Assembly (NCBI RefSeq): GCF_002967715.1
Contig: NZ_PUIA01000064.1
Location: 60,858-124,857 of the forward strand
Reading direction: 5' to 3'
Length of the DNA: 64,000 nt
DNA from: Blastopirellula marina
Lineage (GTDB): Bacteria; Planctomycetota; Planctomycetia; Pirellulales; Pirellulaceae
The notes under the pieces were generated by a model, which was not told the origin of the DNA, searched no databases, and was given only the letters and a program-made list of their open reading frames with translations. Of this stretch, positions 9,093 through 17,245 are shown in pieces (the stretch's first letter is position 1; each line of letters begins with the position of its first letter). The translations under genes were made by a program, and so were the position numbers.

Positions 9093-11171
9093 CTAATCAA
9101 GCAGTGTCGGCAACAGGACTTCCAATCGAGGATAGCTCGCGTGTTGACCAATTGCAGGATTTAGTGAGGAAGTCCAGTTATCTAACTCATCGATCGTGTT
9201 ACCACGACGTCGTGAAAAGTACGTATTCTGATGCAAAGCCAGCGATTGCTGGGTGAGTTGCGCCACTTGCAACGATAAGGAAGACGCCTGCCAAGACGAG
9301 GCAAACTGCAGGCGGCTTACTTTCTGCTCGGACTTATGCTTTTTCCCTTGGGGATCGTTCCAGGTCAATTCGATGGTCGCGATGTCATTGGGACCATCCT
9401 CAGGCAGAATCAATTCAAACAAAAGCGTGCCACTTTCGAGGGCGTGCAATTCGCGTGTTTCCGAGGTGGATACAAAATGACCACCCATCGGTTGATAGCC
9501 AATCAGTCGATACTGGGCGACTGACTTCTCGTTCCAGTTGACTCGCACATTCGGATTTGTACCAACGAGGGTCGATATCCCATGAATTTGCTGGTTCAGA
9601 AGGCGGCCGAGTCGTTGCAGTGAATTGGTCACTACCCAATCCCCCATCCCCTGAAATGCGGGCGGTGCGGGAACGAGCGACGCAAAATTATCGTCCTCGA
9701 GTTGAACCCAACTGAACGTAATGCCTTGCTGCGAGGCGTTCTCGATCAATGGACGAAGTTGTTCGTTGGTGGATGCGTCGAGTGCCGGAAAACGATCCGA
9801 GAGCACCATCAAGGAGCGACGCATATCGCCGAACCCAGCTTTGGTTAGCGAGGTCGCCGCGGCGAATCGAATTCCTTCGGCTAGATTCGATGGGCTGCCT
9901 ACGTGAATCTGATCAAGTGCGGCAAACCATTCGTCGCGATGCTCGCTGGTCGCATCGTCGATCAAGACATAGGGAATGTCGGACATGACGACCAGGGTCA
10001 CGCTGTCATGCGGCCTGAGCTGTTCGATCATTTCCCGCAAGGCAATCTTGAGTGGGAGCCATGTTTGCTGGGCATGTTGCTTGGATTCGGGCGGCGTAAC
10101 CGCGATGGTGAGGTGGACGGGGGCACGGTCCTCTGGATCGACGGCACCAGCGACGATTCCAATTTCAAGCAGTTGTGTCCCTGCACCAGCGAATACCGCC
10201 GGGCCGGCTGCCGTGCGAAGTTCGATCTGGTGAGGTTGAGCAGGGACGTAGAACTTACCGGTCGCGGCGAGCCATTCTTCTGTACGGGCGTTTTCCAGTA
10301 GCTCAGGTGAAAGGGGATTCTCGGAGAAGAAGCAATTCTCGAAGCTCTTCTGGGATCCCATTACCGGAACGTTTGTTGCTCGCATCGAAGGATGCTGTGG
10401 AGAAGCAAATGGATGCGAAGACTCCCGTAGTAGGAATTCTCGATCATAGGCTTGGGACTCTGGGAAATAAGAAACCGTGTTCGCTGGTGGCAAAACCAAT
10501 TGAGGGCGTTTGTGCGTCGAATCGATCATCGGATTAGCACCCAGCGGCTGCCAACGCATGAGAAACGTGTTGGCGAGAAGGTCTTCGGGCAACTCTTCCG
10601 AGAGGGACTTAATTCGCGGGGCATCCGTTTGCACGACTTGCGTCTCAGGCATCGATGCTTCTGTGATGATCACTGGCGAGAACGATTGTCGGTTGGCCAA
10701 GGGACTTGATTCAGGCAGTCGGGCCAAGGCTTCGATTTCGGCCCCAGTTGGGCCAAGCCAGTCAAGTGCCAGGGATGTCTCTGACGGGCTGGCAGGGCCA
10801 GGGATGACCGATACGGGGTCGTTCTTGGCAACGTTTGATTTCGTGTTGATTTGCCAAAGCGATCCGATACCCAGTACGACCAGCAGCGAGGCTGCGACTG
10901 CCCAAACTGCTGCGATCCAACGCGAAGCTGGTCGACGACTGGCGGCACTCCGCTCGCGAACATTACGTGTAACTAGCGTCGACGAAGCCGCAATATCGTG
11001 CAGTTGCTCGGCAAGACCAGCCGGAATTTCTACCGCCGACAATTCACGATCGAGGGCTGCGTCAATTTCAGCAGCTTCAGGAATGCACTTGAGCCGGGCA
11101 ACGAGATCGGTTGGCAGAGCAACCTCTCGCAGTTGTCGGTCAAGTTCGCGATCGTGGTCAGAAGAATTCAC
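9093..11171 (-). CDS. Single-pass membrane protein with degenerate VWA (YfbK-like) domain, putative anti-sigma partner
   Basis: 692 aa, GTG start at 11171. About 82 charged N-terminal residues would be cytoplasmic. One membrane helix follows at about 85-107 (AVWAVAASLLVVLGIGS), then a large external region. From about residue 275 it resembles the YfbK/VWA arrangement: an entry domain (ELLENARTEEWLAA, TQLLEIGIVAG), a VWA-like fold at about 350-500, and a trailing beta-rich domain (QYRLIGYQ). The VWA metal site DxSxS is not present: the corresponding strand reads HLTIAVTPPES. The gene starts 54 bp after the ECF sigma gene on the same strand, so a membrane anti-sigma/sensor role is likely by context. 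The cytoplasmic part has no recognisable zinc anti-sigma motif. Confidence 0.7.
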   Translation of the reverse strand: MNSSDHDRELDRQLREVALPTDLVARLKCIPEAAEIDAALDRELSAVEIPAGLAEQLHDIAASSTLVTRNVRERSAASRRPASRWIAAVWAVAASLLVVLGIGSLWQINTKSNVAKNDPVSVIPGPASPSETSLALDWLGPTGAEIEALARLPESSPLANRQSFSPVIITEASMPETQVVQTDAPRIKSLSEELPEDLLANTFLMRWQPLGANPMIDSTHKRPQLVLPPANTVSYFPESQAYDREFLLRESSHPFASPQHPSMRATNVPVMGSQKSFENCFFSENPLSPELLENARTEEWLAATGKFYVPAQPHQIELRTAAGPAVFAGAGTQLLEIGIVAGAVDPEDRAPVHLTIAVTPPESKQHAQQTWLPLKIALREMIEQLRPHDSVTLVVMSDIPYVLIDDATSEHRDEWFAALDQIHVGSPSNLAEGIRFAAATSLTKAGFGDMRRSLMVLSDRFPALDASTNEQLRPLIENASQQGITFSWVQLEDDNFASLVPAPPAFQGMGDWVVTNSLQRLGRLLNQQIHGISTLVGTNPNVRVNWNEKSVAQYRLIGYQPMGGHFVSTSETRELHALESGTLLFELILPEDGPNDIATIELTWNDPQGKKHKSEQKVSRLQFASSWQASSLSLQVAQLTQQSLALHQNTYFSRRRGNTIDELDNWTSSLNPAIGQHASYPRLEVLLPTLLD

Positions 11172-11225
11172 GGTAATGCTGGTTAGCGAGTTAACGGTTG
11201 TTGAGGGTACTGTCGTGCTGAATGG

Positions 11226-11792
11226 TCAGGGCGACAGGCGAGTGGATAATTCTAGATGAAGTTTCTTGCGAGCACGACTCACACGGGAAAGGACTGTCCC
11301 TAGTGGTACGTTCAGCAGGTCCGCGGCCTCCTGGTGCGTCAGTTCACCAACCACCACCAGCAGAATTGCCTCGCGAAGTTCCTCTGAAAGGCACTGTAGT
11401 GCAGCCTGCATTTCGTCGCTGAATCCTTGTTCCGGTTCAGCGGGTGCAACCAATTCTGGCGTGGACTCGTCGTGATCGGAAAGAGGCATGGGCTGTTTTT
11501 TGCGACGCCATCGGTCGACGACACGACGTCGAAGAATGGCAATCAGCCAGGCACGCTCCCCCTTTTCAGCGTCGAATCGATCGCGGCTGTCCCAAACCGA
11601 TCGGAATGCATCCTGCACAACATCCTCGGCATCATGGCGATTACCCATCAGGCGATAGGCAACGCGATAAAGCGTCGGACCATGCTGGTCGACCAATCGG
11701 TGAAACTGCTCGGCGGAAAGAGCCAACGCAAACTCCAGGGAAGAACTGAATGAACGATTCCTGCCAGGGCGAAGCCAAGCAGAGGCTGTCAA
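11226..11792 (-). CDS. ECF-family RNA polymerase sigma factor
   Basis: 188 aa. It starts with TTG at 11792, chosen because a near-perfect AGGAGGA ribosome site lies 6 bases upstream. Sigma region 2 is at about residues 30-100 (LYRVAYRLMGNRHDAEDVVQDAFRSV), with WLIAILRRRVVDRWRR for promoter melting and -10 contact. Region 4 is at about 128-180 (LSEELREAILLVVVGEL, HQEAADLLNVPLGTV, SRVSRARKKLH). It directs RNA polymerase to a small regulon of envelope or stress genes; the regulon is not identifiable here. The neighbouring membrane protein 9093-11171 is the probable partner. About 290 bp of non-coding DNA lies upstream, where an autoregulated promoter would sit. Confidence 0.92.
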   Translation of the reverse strand: MTASAWLRPGRNRSFSSSLEFALALSAEQFHRLVDQHGPTLYRVAYRLMGNRHDAEDVVQDAFRSVWDSRDRFDAEKGERAWLIAILRRRVVDRWRRKKQPMPLSDHDESTPELVAPAEPEQGFSDEMQAALQCLSEELREAILLVVVGELTHQEAADLLNVPLGTVLSRVSRARKKLHLELSTRLSP

Positions 11793-12085
11793 TCAACTCC
11801 TCCTAACTAAGCATTCGTAGGCAACGAATTGAATTATTCCCAGAAAGAGGAGCGGATTTCGAGATAAAACCCATGATACCATAGAGTTCAGCACCGGCGC
11901 GAGTCGGGTGCCGAATGCGGCCAGGGTTTTTGCCGTGTTGCTGTATCTCTTTATTAAACCTAGATTTAAGGGGTGTACCCTTCTGACTGCATGATTCGGC
12001 CAGGAAGGTGGTACACAATCGCTCGATTGAACGTGTTTGGCCGTAGTTCACTGGGGTGATTCACATATCGCGTATAATTTGAGAC

Positions 12086-13201
12086 ATGTCCCAAACTACT
12101 CCTGAATCATCGAAATCTGGTCGAAAGCCTCCGCGAAATTACTTTGCGCGAGGTGAGCAGTTACGCCTGATGATGCTGGTCGGCTCGTTGGGGCTGGTGG
12201 TCGTGCTCATGATACGAGCCGCCGATCCGGAAACCTGGCGTTGGATTGCTCCGGATCAGGCAGCCGAAGAGGGCTCGACGGAAGACCCGGCTCGCATCGC
12301 CCAAAATCAGATCGAGGTCCCCCGCAAGGCCGTCGCCAGTGATAACGGTACTGAAGGGGAGTTTCGTGTTGTAGGGAATCGCCCTCCAGCAACTCCCTAC
12401 ACCTTGGGAGGCAATCACAACGGGGAGGCAGGGCAGGGGCACGACAAGATCTGGGCAACACCAGAGGCTTTGGCTTTGGTAGAGGATAGTAGCCCGTTTC
12501 GCGCCTCGGACTTTGAAGCCTGGTCTCAGGTCTTCGATAATATGCGTGAGGCGAATGCCCAGGAGTTATCGGCAAAACATGCTCCACTGGTCCAGTTTGG
12601 GCAATTATTTCAGCAGTCGAAGCTTTATCGCGGCAAGCTGGTAACCATTCAGGGAACCATTCGGCGGTGTGTCAAGCTTCCTCCCAATCCGCTCGACGAG
12701 CGGGCTGGTAATTTATGGCAGTTGTGGGTCTTTTCAGGAGGGGACAACTCTCCGATTGTGATCTACAGTATGGACCTGCCGGAAGGATTTCCGGTAGGTA
12801 ACGAAATTCACGAAACGGCATCCCTGCAGGCCGTCTACTTCAAGAAGTGGGTATATGCTGCCAAGGGTGGGACGATGTCCGCCCCGCTTCTGCTGGCGAA
12901 GAATGTCAATTGGCAGGCACCGGCAACCGTGCAGCGTGAGATCACAGGGCTGGAGATTGCCATCGGCATTGGTTGTACGCTGCTGGGGGCGATTGGTGTT
13001 GTTGGTTTTATCTGGTGGGCTAACCGCAATCGTGACTCTCAGGTCGAGAAACTGGTGCGACATCGCAACCGAAAACAGTTTGAAGAAAACGCCGCCGATA
13101 TCTCCGTAGGGGTCTCGGTGCGAGATCAACTCGGTGCCTTGTCGGCTCAAATGAAGAATCATTCGTCGTCCGAAGAAACCGATGACAAAACAACTGAATA
13201 A
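12086..13201 (+). CDS. Two-helix membrane protein with OB-like repeat domain, unknown function
   Basis: 371 aa, ATG at 12086. A first membrane helix lies at about residues 27-45 (MMLVGSLGLVVVLMI). A probably external region follows, then a domain at about 180-280 (LYRGKLVTIQGTIRRCVKL ... DLPEGFPVGNEIHETASLQ ... AVYFKKWVYA). A second membrane helix is at about 289-311 (IAIGIGCTLLGAIGVVGF), followed by a basic, then acidic, cytoplasmic tail. The domain reads like a small beta-barrel (GKxVxIxGxIRR), suggesting an OB-type fold, but this is inference. It overlaps the next gene by 20 bp and shares this domain with it, so the two products probably work together. I do not recognise the family. Confidence 0.78.
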   Translation: MSQTTPESSKSGRKPPRNYFARGEQLRLMMLVGSLGLVVVLMIRAADPETWRWIAPDQAAEEGSTEDPARIAQNQIEVPRKAVASDNGTEGEFRVVGNRPPATPYTLGGNHNGEAGQGHDKIWATPEALALVEDSSPFRASDFEAWSQVFDNMREANAQELSAKHAPLVQFGQLFQQSKLYRGKLVTIQGTIRRCVKLPPNPLDERAGNLWQLWVFSGGDNSPIVIYSMDLPEGFPVGNEIHETASLQAVYFKKWVYAAKGGTMSAPLLLAKNVNWQAPATVQREITGLEIAIGIGCTLLGAIGVVGFIWWANRNRDSQVEKLVRHRNRKQFEENAADISVGVSVRDQLGALSAQMKNHSSSEETDDKTTE

Positions 13202-14636
13202 TCCCGGTCGGCATTTTCTCTTGGTGCTAGTGCTGCTCTTCATTGCGAGTGGCTATCTGACTGCCCAGGATGAGGCTGAGCCATCGCCGATGGCCGAGCA
13301 AGAAGCTTCGGAAGCGGAAGGTAGCCAGTCAGAGGAGCGTGCACCTGACTTTGACAAAATGTCTGCCCGTGACTTCTTCGCGCTGATTGATTTCGGAGAC
13401 AGTTACCTGCAAATGTTTCTGGATGGACAGCCACTGGAGGATGGCGAGCAGGAGGCTGTTATTCGAGCTTTAACGCGGATTCGACGTCTTCAACCGCACC
13501 GAATCACTCGCTGGTTGAAGCTGGAAACCCCCTGGCAAGATCTGGAAAAAGACCCGCAGAAGCACCGATTGGAGATCTACTTGCTCACCGGCAACGTCGA
13601 AGCGGTACGCGAAATCACGATACCCAAGGAGGCGGTCGCAAGTGTTGGATTGGCTGCCTACTATGAAGTGGATGCTCTGCTTGATACGCCCACCGGGAAA
13701 GCGTTTGGCACGATTGTGGTGGAAGATATTCCGCACTCCTGGAAGGTCACGCTCAATCCTGAAAAGAACATTGCAGGTGCACCGATTAGTTGTGCTGGCG
13801 TTTTCTTGAAGCCATTTAAAACAGATGAGGGACGTCAGGGCTTCGTTTTTGCTACCCCCAAGATTTCGTGGCATCCAAGCGAGCCCAATCAGGATCTGGG
13901 TGTCACGGCCGACCAGGTTCTCCTGGCAGAGCAGGGGATGGATATCGGTGAGCTTTCCCGCGTCAAGGATCGCGTCAAGTTCGAGGGGCTCGAGCGAGAG
14001 CCCTTCTACCAGATGATGGCCGCTGTTCGGGGCGTTCCTCTCGATCAGCAAAAGGCCTTGGCAGATCTATCGGTCTCTCAGTTACTGACCGAACCCAAAG
14101 AGGGGCTGATGGTTGCCCCTGCGGATTATCGTGCCAGGTTTATGCGACTCACGGGCCTGTGTCGTCGTATTACTAAAATTGAGGTCGACGATGAAGATAT
14201 CCAGCAGCGGTTGGGAGTCGATCATTACTACGAACTGTCGGTCTTCGTGCCAATTGCCAATCCGATTGTCTCGCAGCGTGCAGGGGATGAATCGACGCGT
14301 AAGCAGTTTTCTAATGACTATCCAGTGTTGGTTTGTGTGGCGGAGTTGCCGCCTGGGCTGTCGGTAGGAGAAGACCTGCACCAGTCGGTTGCCGTGACGG
14401 GGGCGTTCTTCAAGCTTTGGGCCTATCGAACCCCGTTTATGTCGCAGGAAGATTTTACCCGGCGGCAGATCAGCCCTCTTTTTATCGCCGCGAACGTCGA
14501 GAAGTATGCGGCTCCCAGTAATCCTGAGACCAATCAGTTTGTGCTTGCCATGTTGGTGGTTTTGGGGGTCGTGGTTGGACTGGGAATTGCGTTCGGTTTT
14601 GTGTTTGGCAGGAAACCTGCGTCTCGCAAGCGTTAA
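13182..14636 (+). CDS. Exported membrane protein with two copies of the neighbour's OB-like domain
   Basis: 484 aa, ATG at 13182, 20 bp inside the end of the preceding gene, so translation is likely coupled. The N-terminus has a signal peptide or anchor (FLLVLVLLFIASGYLTAQ, about 12-29) followed by an acidic Glu/Ser stretch. Two similar domains follow: about 145-235 (AAYYEVDALLDTPTGKAFG ... AGVFLKPFK) and about 310-425 (RFMRLTGLCRRITKIEV ... ELPPGLSVGEDLHQSV ... GAFFKLWAYRT). The second is clearly related to the single domain of the upstream protein. One C-terminal membrane helix is at about 455-478 with a short basic tail. Function unknown; no catalytic motif seen. Confidence 0.78.
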   Translation: MTKQLNNPGRHFLLVLVLLFIASGYLTAQDEAEPSPMAEQEASEAEGSQSEERAPDFDKMSARDFFALIDFGDSYLQMFLDGQPLEDGEQEAVIRALTRIRRLQPHRITRWLKLETPWQDLEKDPQKHRLEIYLLTGNVEAVREITIPKEAVASVGLAAYYEVDALLDTPTGKAFGTIVVEDIPHSWKVTLNPEKNIAGAPISCAGVFLKPFKTDEGRQGFVFATPKISWHPSEPNQDLGVTADQVLLAEQGMDIGELSRVKDRVKFEGLEREPFYQMMAAVRGVPLDQQKALADLSVSQLLTEPKEGLMVAPADYRARFMRLTGLCRRITKIEVDDEDIQQRLGVDHYYELSVFVPIANPIVSQRAGDESTRKQFSNDYPVLVCVAELPPGLSVGEDLHQSVAVTGAFFKLWAYRTPFMSQEDFTRRQISPLFIAANVEKYAAPSNPETNQFVLAMLVVLGVVVGLGIAFGFVFGRKPASRKR

Positions 14637-14741
14637 TTCGTGACGAACCTCCTTCAAGATCGACGTTAGGCCGTCAAGCCCTCTTGATAATCGCTGGCGG
14701 CGCGCCCATATTCAGCTTCAGAACGGCCTAGTGCTACTTAA

Positions 14742-15770
<1,029 letters not shown>

Positions 15771-16106
15771 GCAAAGGTTTTCCGGCTAAGGAAACAAGCC
15801 AAGCGAGTGGCAAATCACGGCCCATGCATTTCTTGGGCCATGAGATTTGCCAAGAAATTTTCAGGAATGTCGGTCTCGCTAGCAAGATTGTTTCCCTTGG
15901 TCATTCGTGTTTCAATGCTTGTTCCAACGAGGCGACAAGGAAGTCGCGCAGGACGCTAGAAAACGATTTCTCAGCGTTGGCATTACCAAAGCGAAGTTGA
16001 TCCGTCAAAAAGATGGTGAGGCTGATCTTGACCCATTTGGCGAACATCGCCACATTTGGGCTTCGCTCTCCGAACAACCAACACCGAGAGTCTGCAGAAC
16101 GTCTTC
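15771..16106. other. Non-coding gap after mdh
   Basis: 336 bp between mdh and the hydrolase-like gene. It contains the hairpin terminator at 15808-15861. The rest shows no convincing gene; a 67-codon frame at 15907-16110 has no family features and overlaps the start of the next gene, so it was not called. Confidence 0.5.
15808..15861 (+). terminator. Hairpin terminator downstream of mdh
   Basis: An outer stem TGGCAAATC (15808-15816) pairs with GATTTGCCA (15844-15852), and an inner stem GGCCCA (15819-15824) pairs with TGGGCC (15834-15839). AGAAATTTTC follows. It starts 38 bp after the mdh stop. The T-tract is short, so it may be an imperfect intrinsic terminator. Confidence 0.65.
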
Positions 16107-16850
16107 ATGAAACGTTTAGACACGCCAGCGCTTCCAACGGCCCATTCGTCCAATCTTAGCGTTCAGCAAAGCAAGGTTTACGAATTCCGCATTCGGCGAG
16201 ATTCAAGCCAAAGCTGTCCGCTGGAATTGTTCACTCCGCTACACTACGAGCCAGGCTATGCGTATCCGCTAATCGTCTGGCTGCACGGAGCGTTCGATAA
16301 CGAGTCCCAATTGCGGCGTATTATGCCGCTGACCAGCACTCGCAATTTTGTTGCGGTTGGTCCTCGTGGTACTCGTCGTCACACGCGGGACACAGGTAGC
16401 CAATTTGCCAGCTACTATTGGTCGCAAGACGAAGCCAACATCGAGTTTGCCTCGCGTCGCGTAGAAATGGCGATCGAGTCGGCATCAGACCAGTTCAATA
16501 TTCATCGCCGCCGTATCTTCCTGGCCGGCTACCAGGATGGAGCGACGATGGCTCTGCGGTTGGCCCTGCAAAATCCAAGTGATTACGCAGGCGTCATCTC
16601 CATCAACGGCCCTTTTCCCAGTGGATATGCCCCGCTGCGAAATCTCGGACTGTGCGAACAGTTGCCGATTCTGTTGATGCACTGCCATGAAAGCACTTAC
16701 TACACCGAACAGCAGCTTTGCAGTGATATTCGTCTGGGGCACAGCGCCGGCCTCAAAATGGACGTTCGCGAATATCTCTGCGGCGATGGCATCATGACCG
16801 ACATGCTGGAAGATATGAACGGCTGGGTCATGGGCCAGGTTTTGAAATAA
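16107..16850 (+). CDS. Alpha/beta-hydrolase-fold protein lacking the nucleophile serine
   Basis: 247 aa. The ATG at 16107 is the best start; a TTG-initiated extension to 16056 is possible. The fold is that of carboxylesterase/phospholipase-type hydrolases: PLIVWLHGAFDN at residues 54-65 (oxyanion HG), VAVGPRGTRRH at 82-92, the elbow at 139-145, and MHCHES near 190. The nucleophile elbow, normally GxSxG, reads LAGYQDGATMAL, with Gln at 143 where Ser would be. The protein is therefore either inactive as a hydrolase or uses another residue. It is preceded by a gap after mdh and followed 41 bp downstream by a strong terminator, so it is probably monocistronic. Its role is unknown. Confidence 0.78.
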   Translation: MKRLDTPALPTAHSSNLSVQQSKVYEFRIRRDSSQSCPLELFTPLHYEPGYAYPLIVWLHGAFDNESQLRRIMPLTSTRNFVAVGPRGTRRHTRDTGSQFASYYWSQDEANIEFASRRVEMAIESASDQFNIHRRRIFLAGYQDGATMALRLALQNPSDYAGVISINGPFPSGYAPLRNLGLCEQLPILLMHCHESTYYTEQQLCSDIRLGHSAGLKMDVREYLCGDGIMTDMLEDMNGWVMGQVLK

Positions 16851-17245
16851 CGCTTCCCGGAGTTAGCGTTAGACCTTCCGTGTAAGCGCTGAAAAACCCT
16901 CGCCTTGGCGAGGGTTTTTCGTTGGAAAGACGCTTAAATTGCCAAGTGCTTATGCGTAAAAGATTATCGGCAATCTGGTAAATCTCACATGCCGGCAATG
17001 CTGGCAATCCGCTATTGGCATGCCGTCTTTATGGGTGGCGATCTGCTGCGGCAAAAGATCTTAACGATCCTGTCTTGACCCGTTTCCCTGCATTTCTGTA
17101 CATATTGTGCCGCGAAAATCCGTGCGCCTGCGTGCGCTCGCGCAGAATCGCGACTGTAATTCGTTGAATTCGCGGAATGTTGATTGCGAACCTTCCCGTT
17201 TTCGATATCGACTTGAGCCACCAGGAAACTTGAAACAAATTATCG
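16851..17245. other. Non-coding gap with terminator and leader of the TPR gene
   Basis: 395 bp. It holds the terminator at 16892-16919. The remainder contains several short GCCGGCAA/TTGGCATGCC-like partial repeats around 16991-17024 but no convincing promoter or gene. It is the likely promoter region for the TPR-FlgN-kinase-activator group that follows. Confidence 0.5.
16892..16919. terminator. Rho-independent terminator, possibly bidirectional
   Basis: AAAAACCCTCGCC (16892-16904) pairs with GGCGAGGGTTTTT (16907-16919) around a TT loop, giving a GC-rich stem with an A-tract before and a T-tract after. It lies 41 bp after the hydrolase-like gene. Confidence 0.93.

Noticed and set aside
15907..16110. 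67-codon frame between mdh and the hydrolase-like gene
   Set aside because: No recognisable features and weak start; overlaps the start of the next gene.
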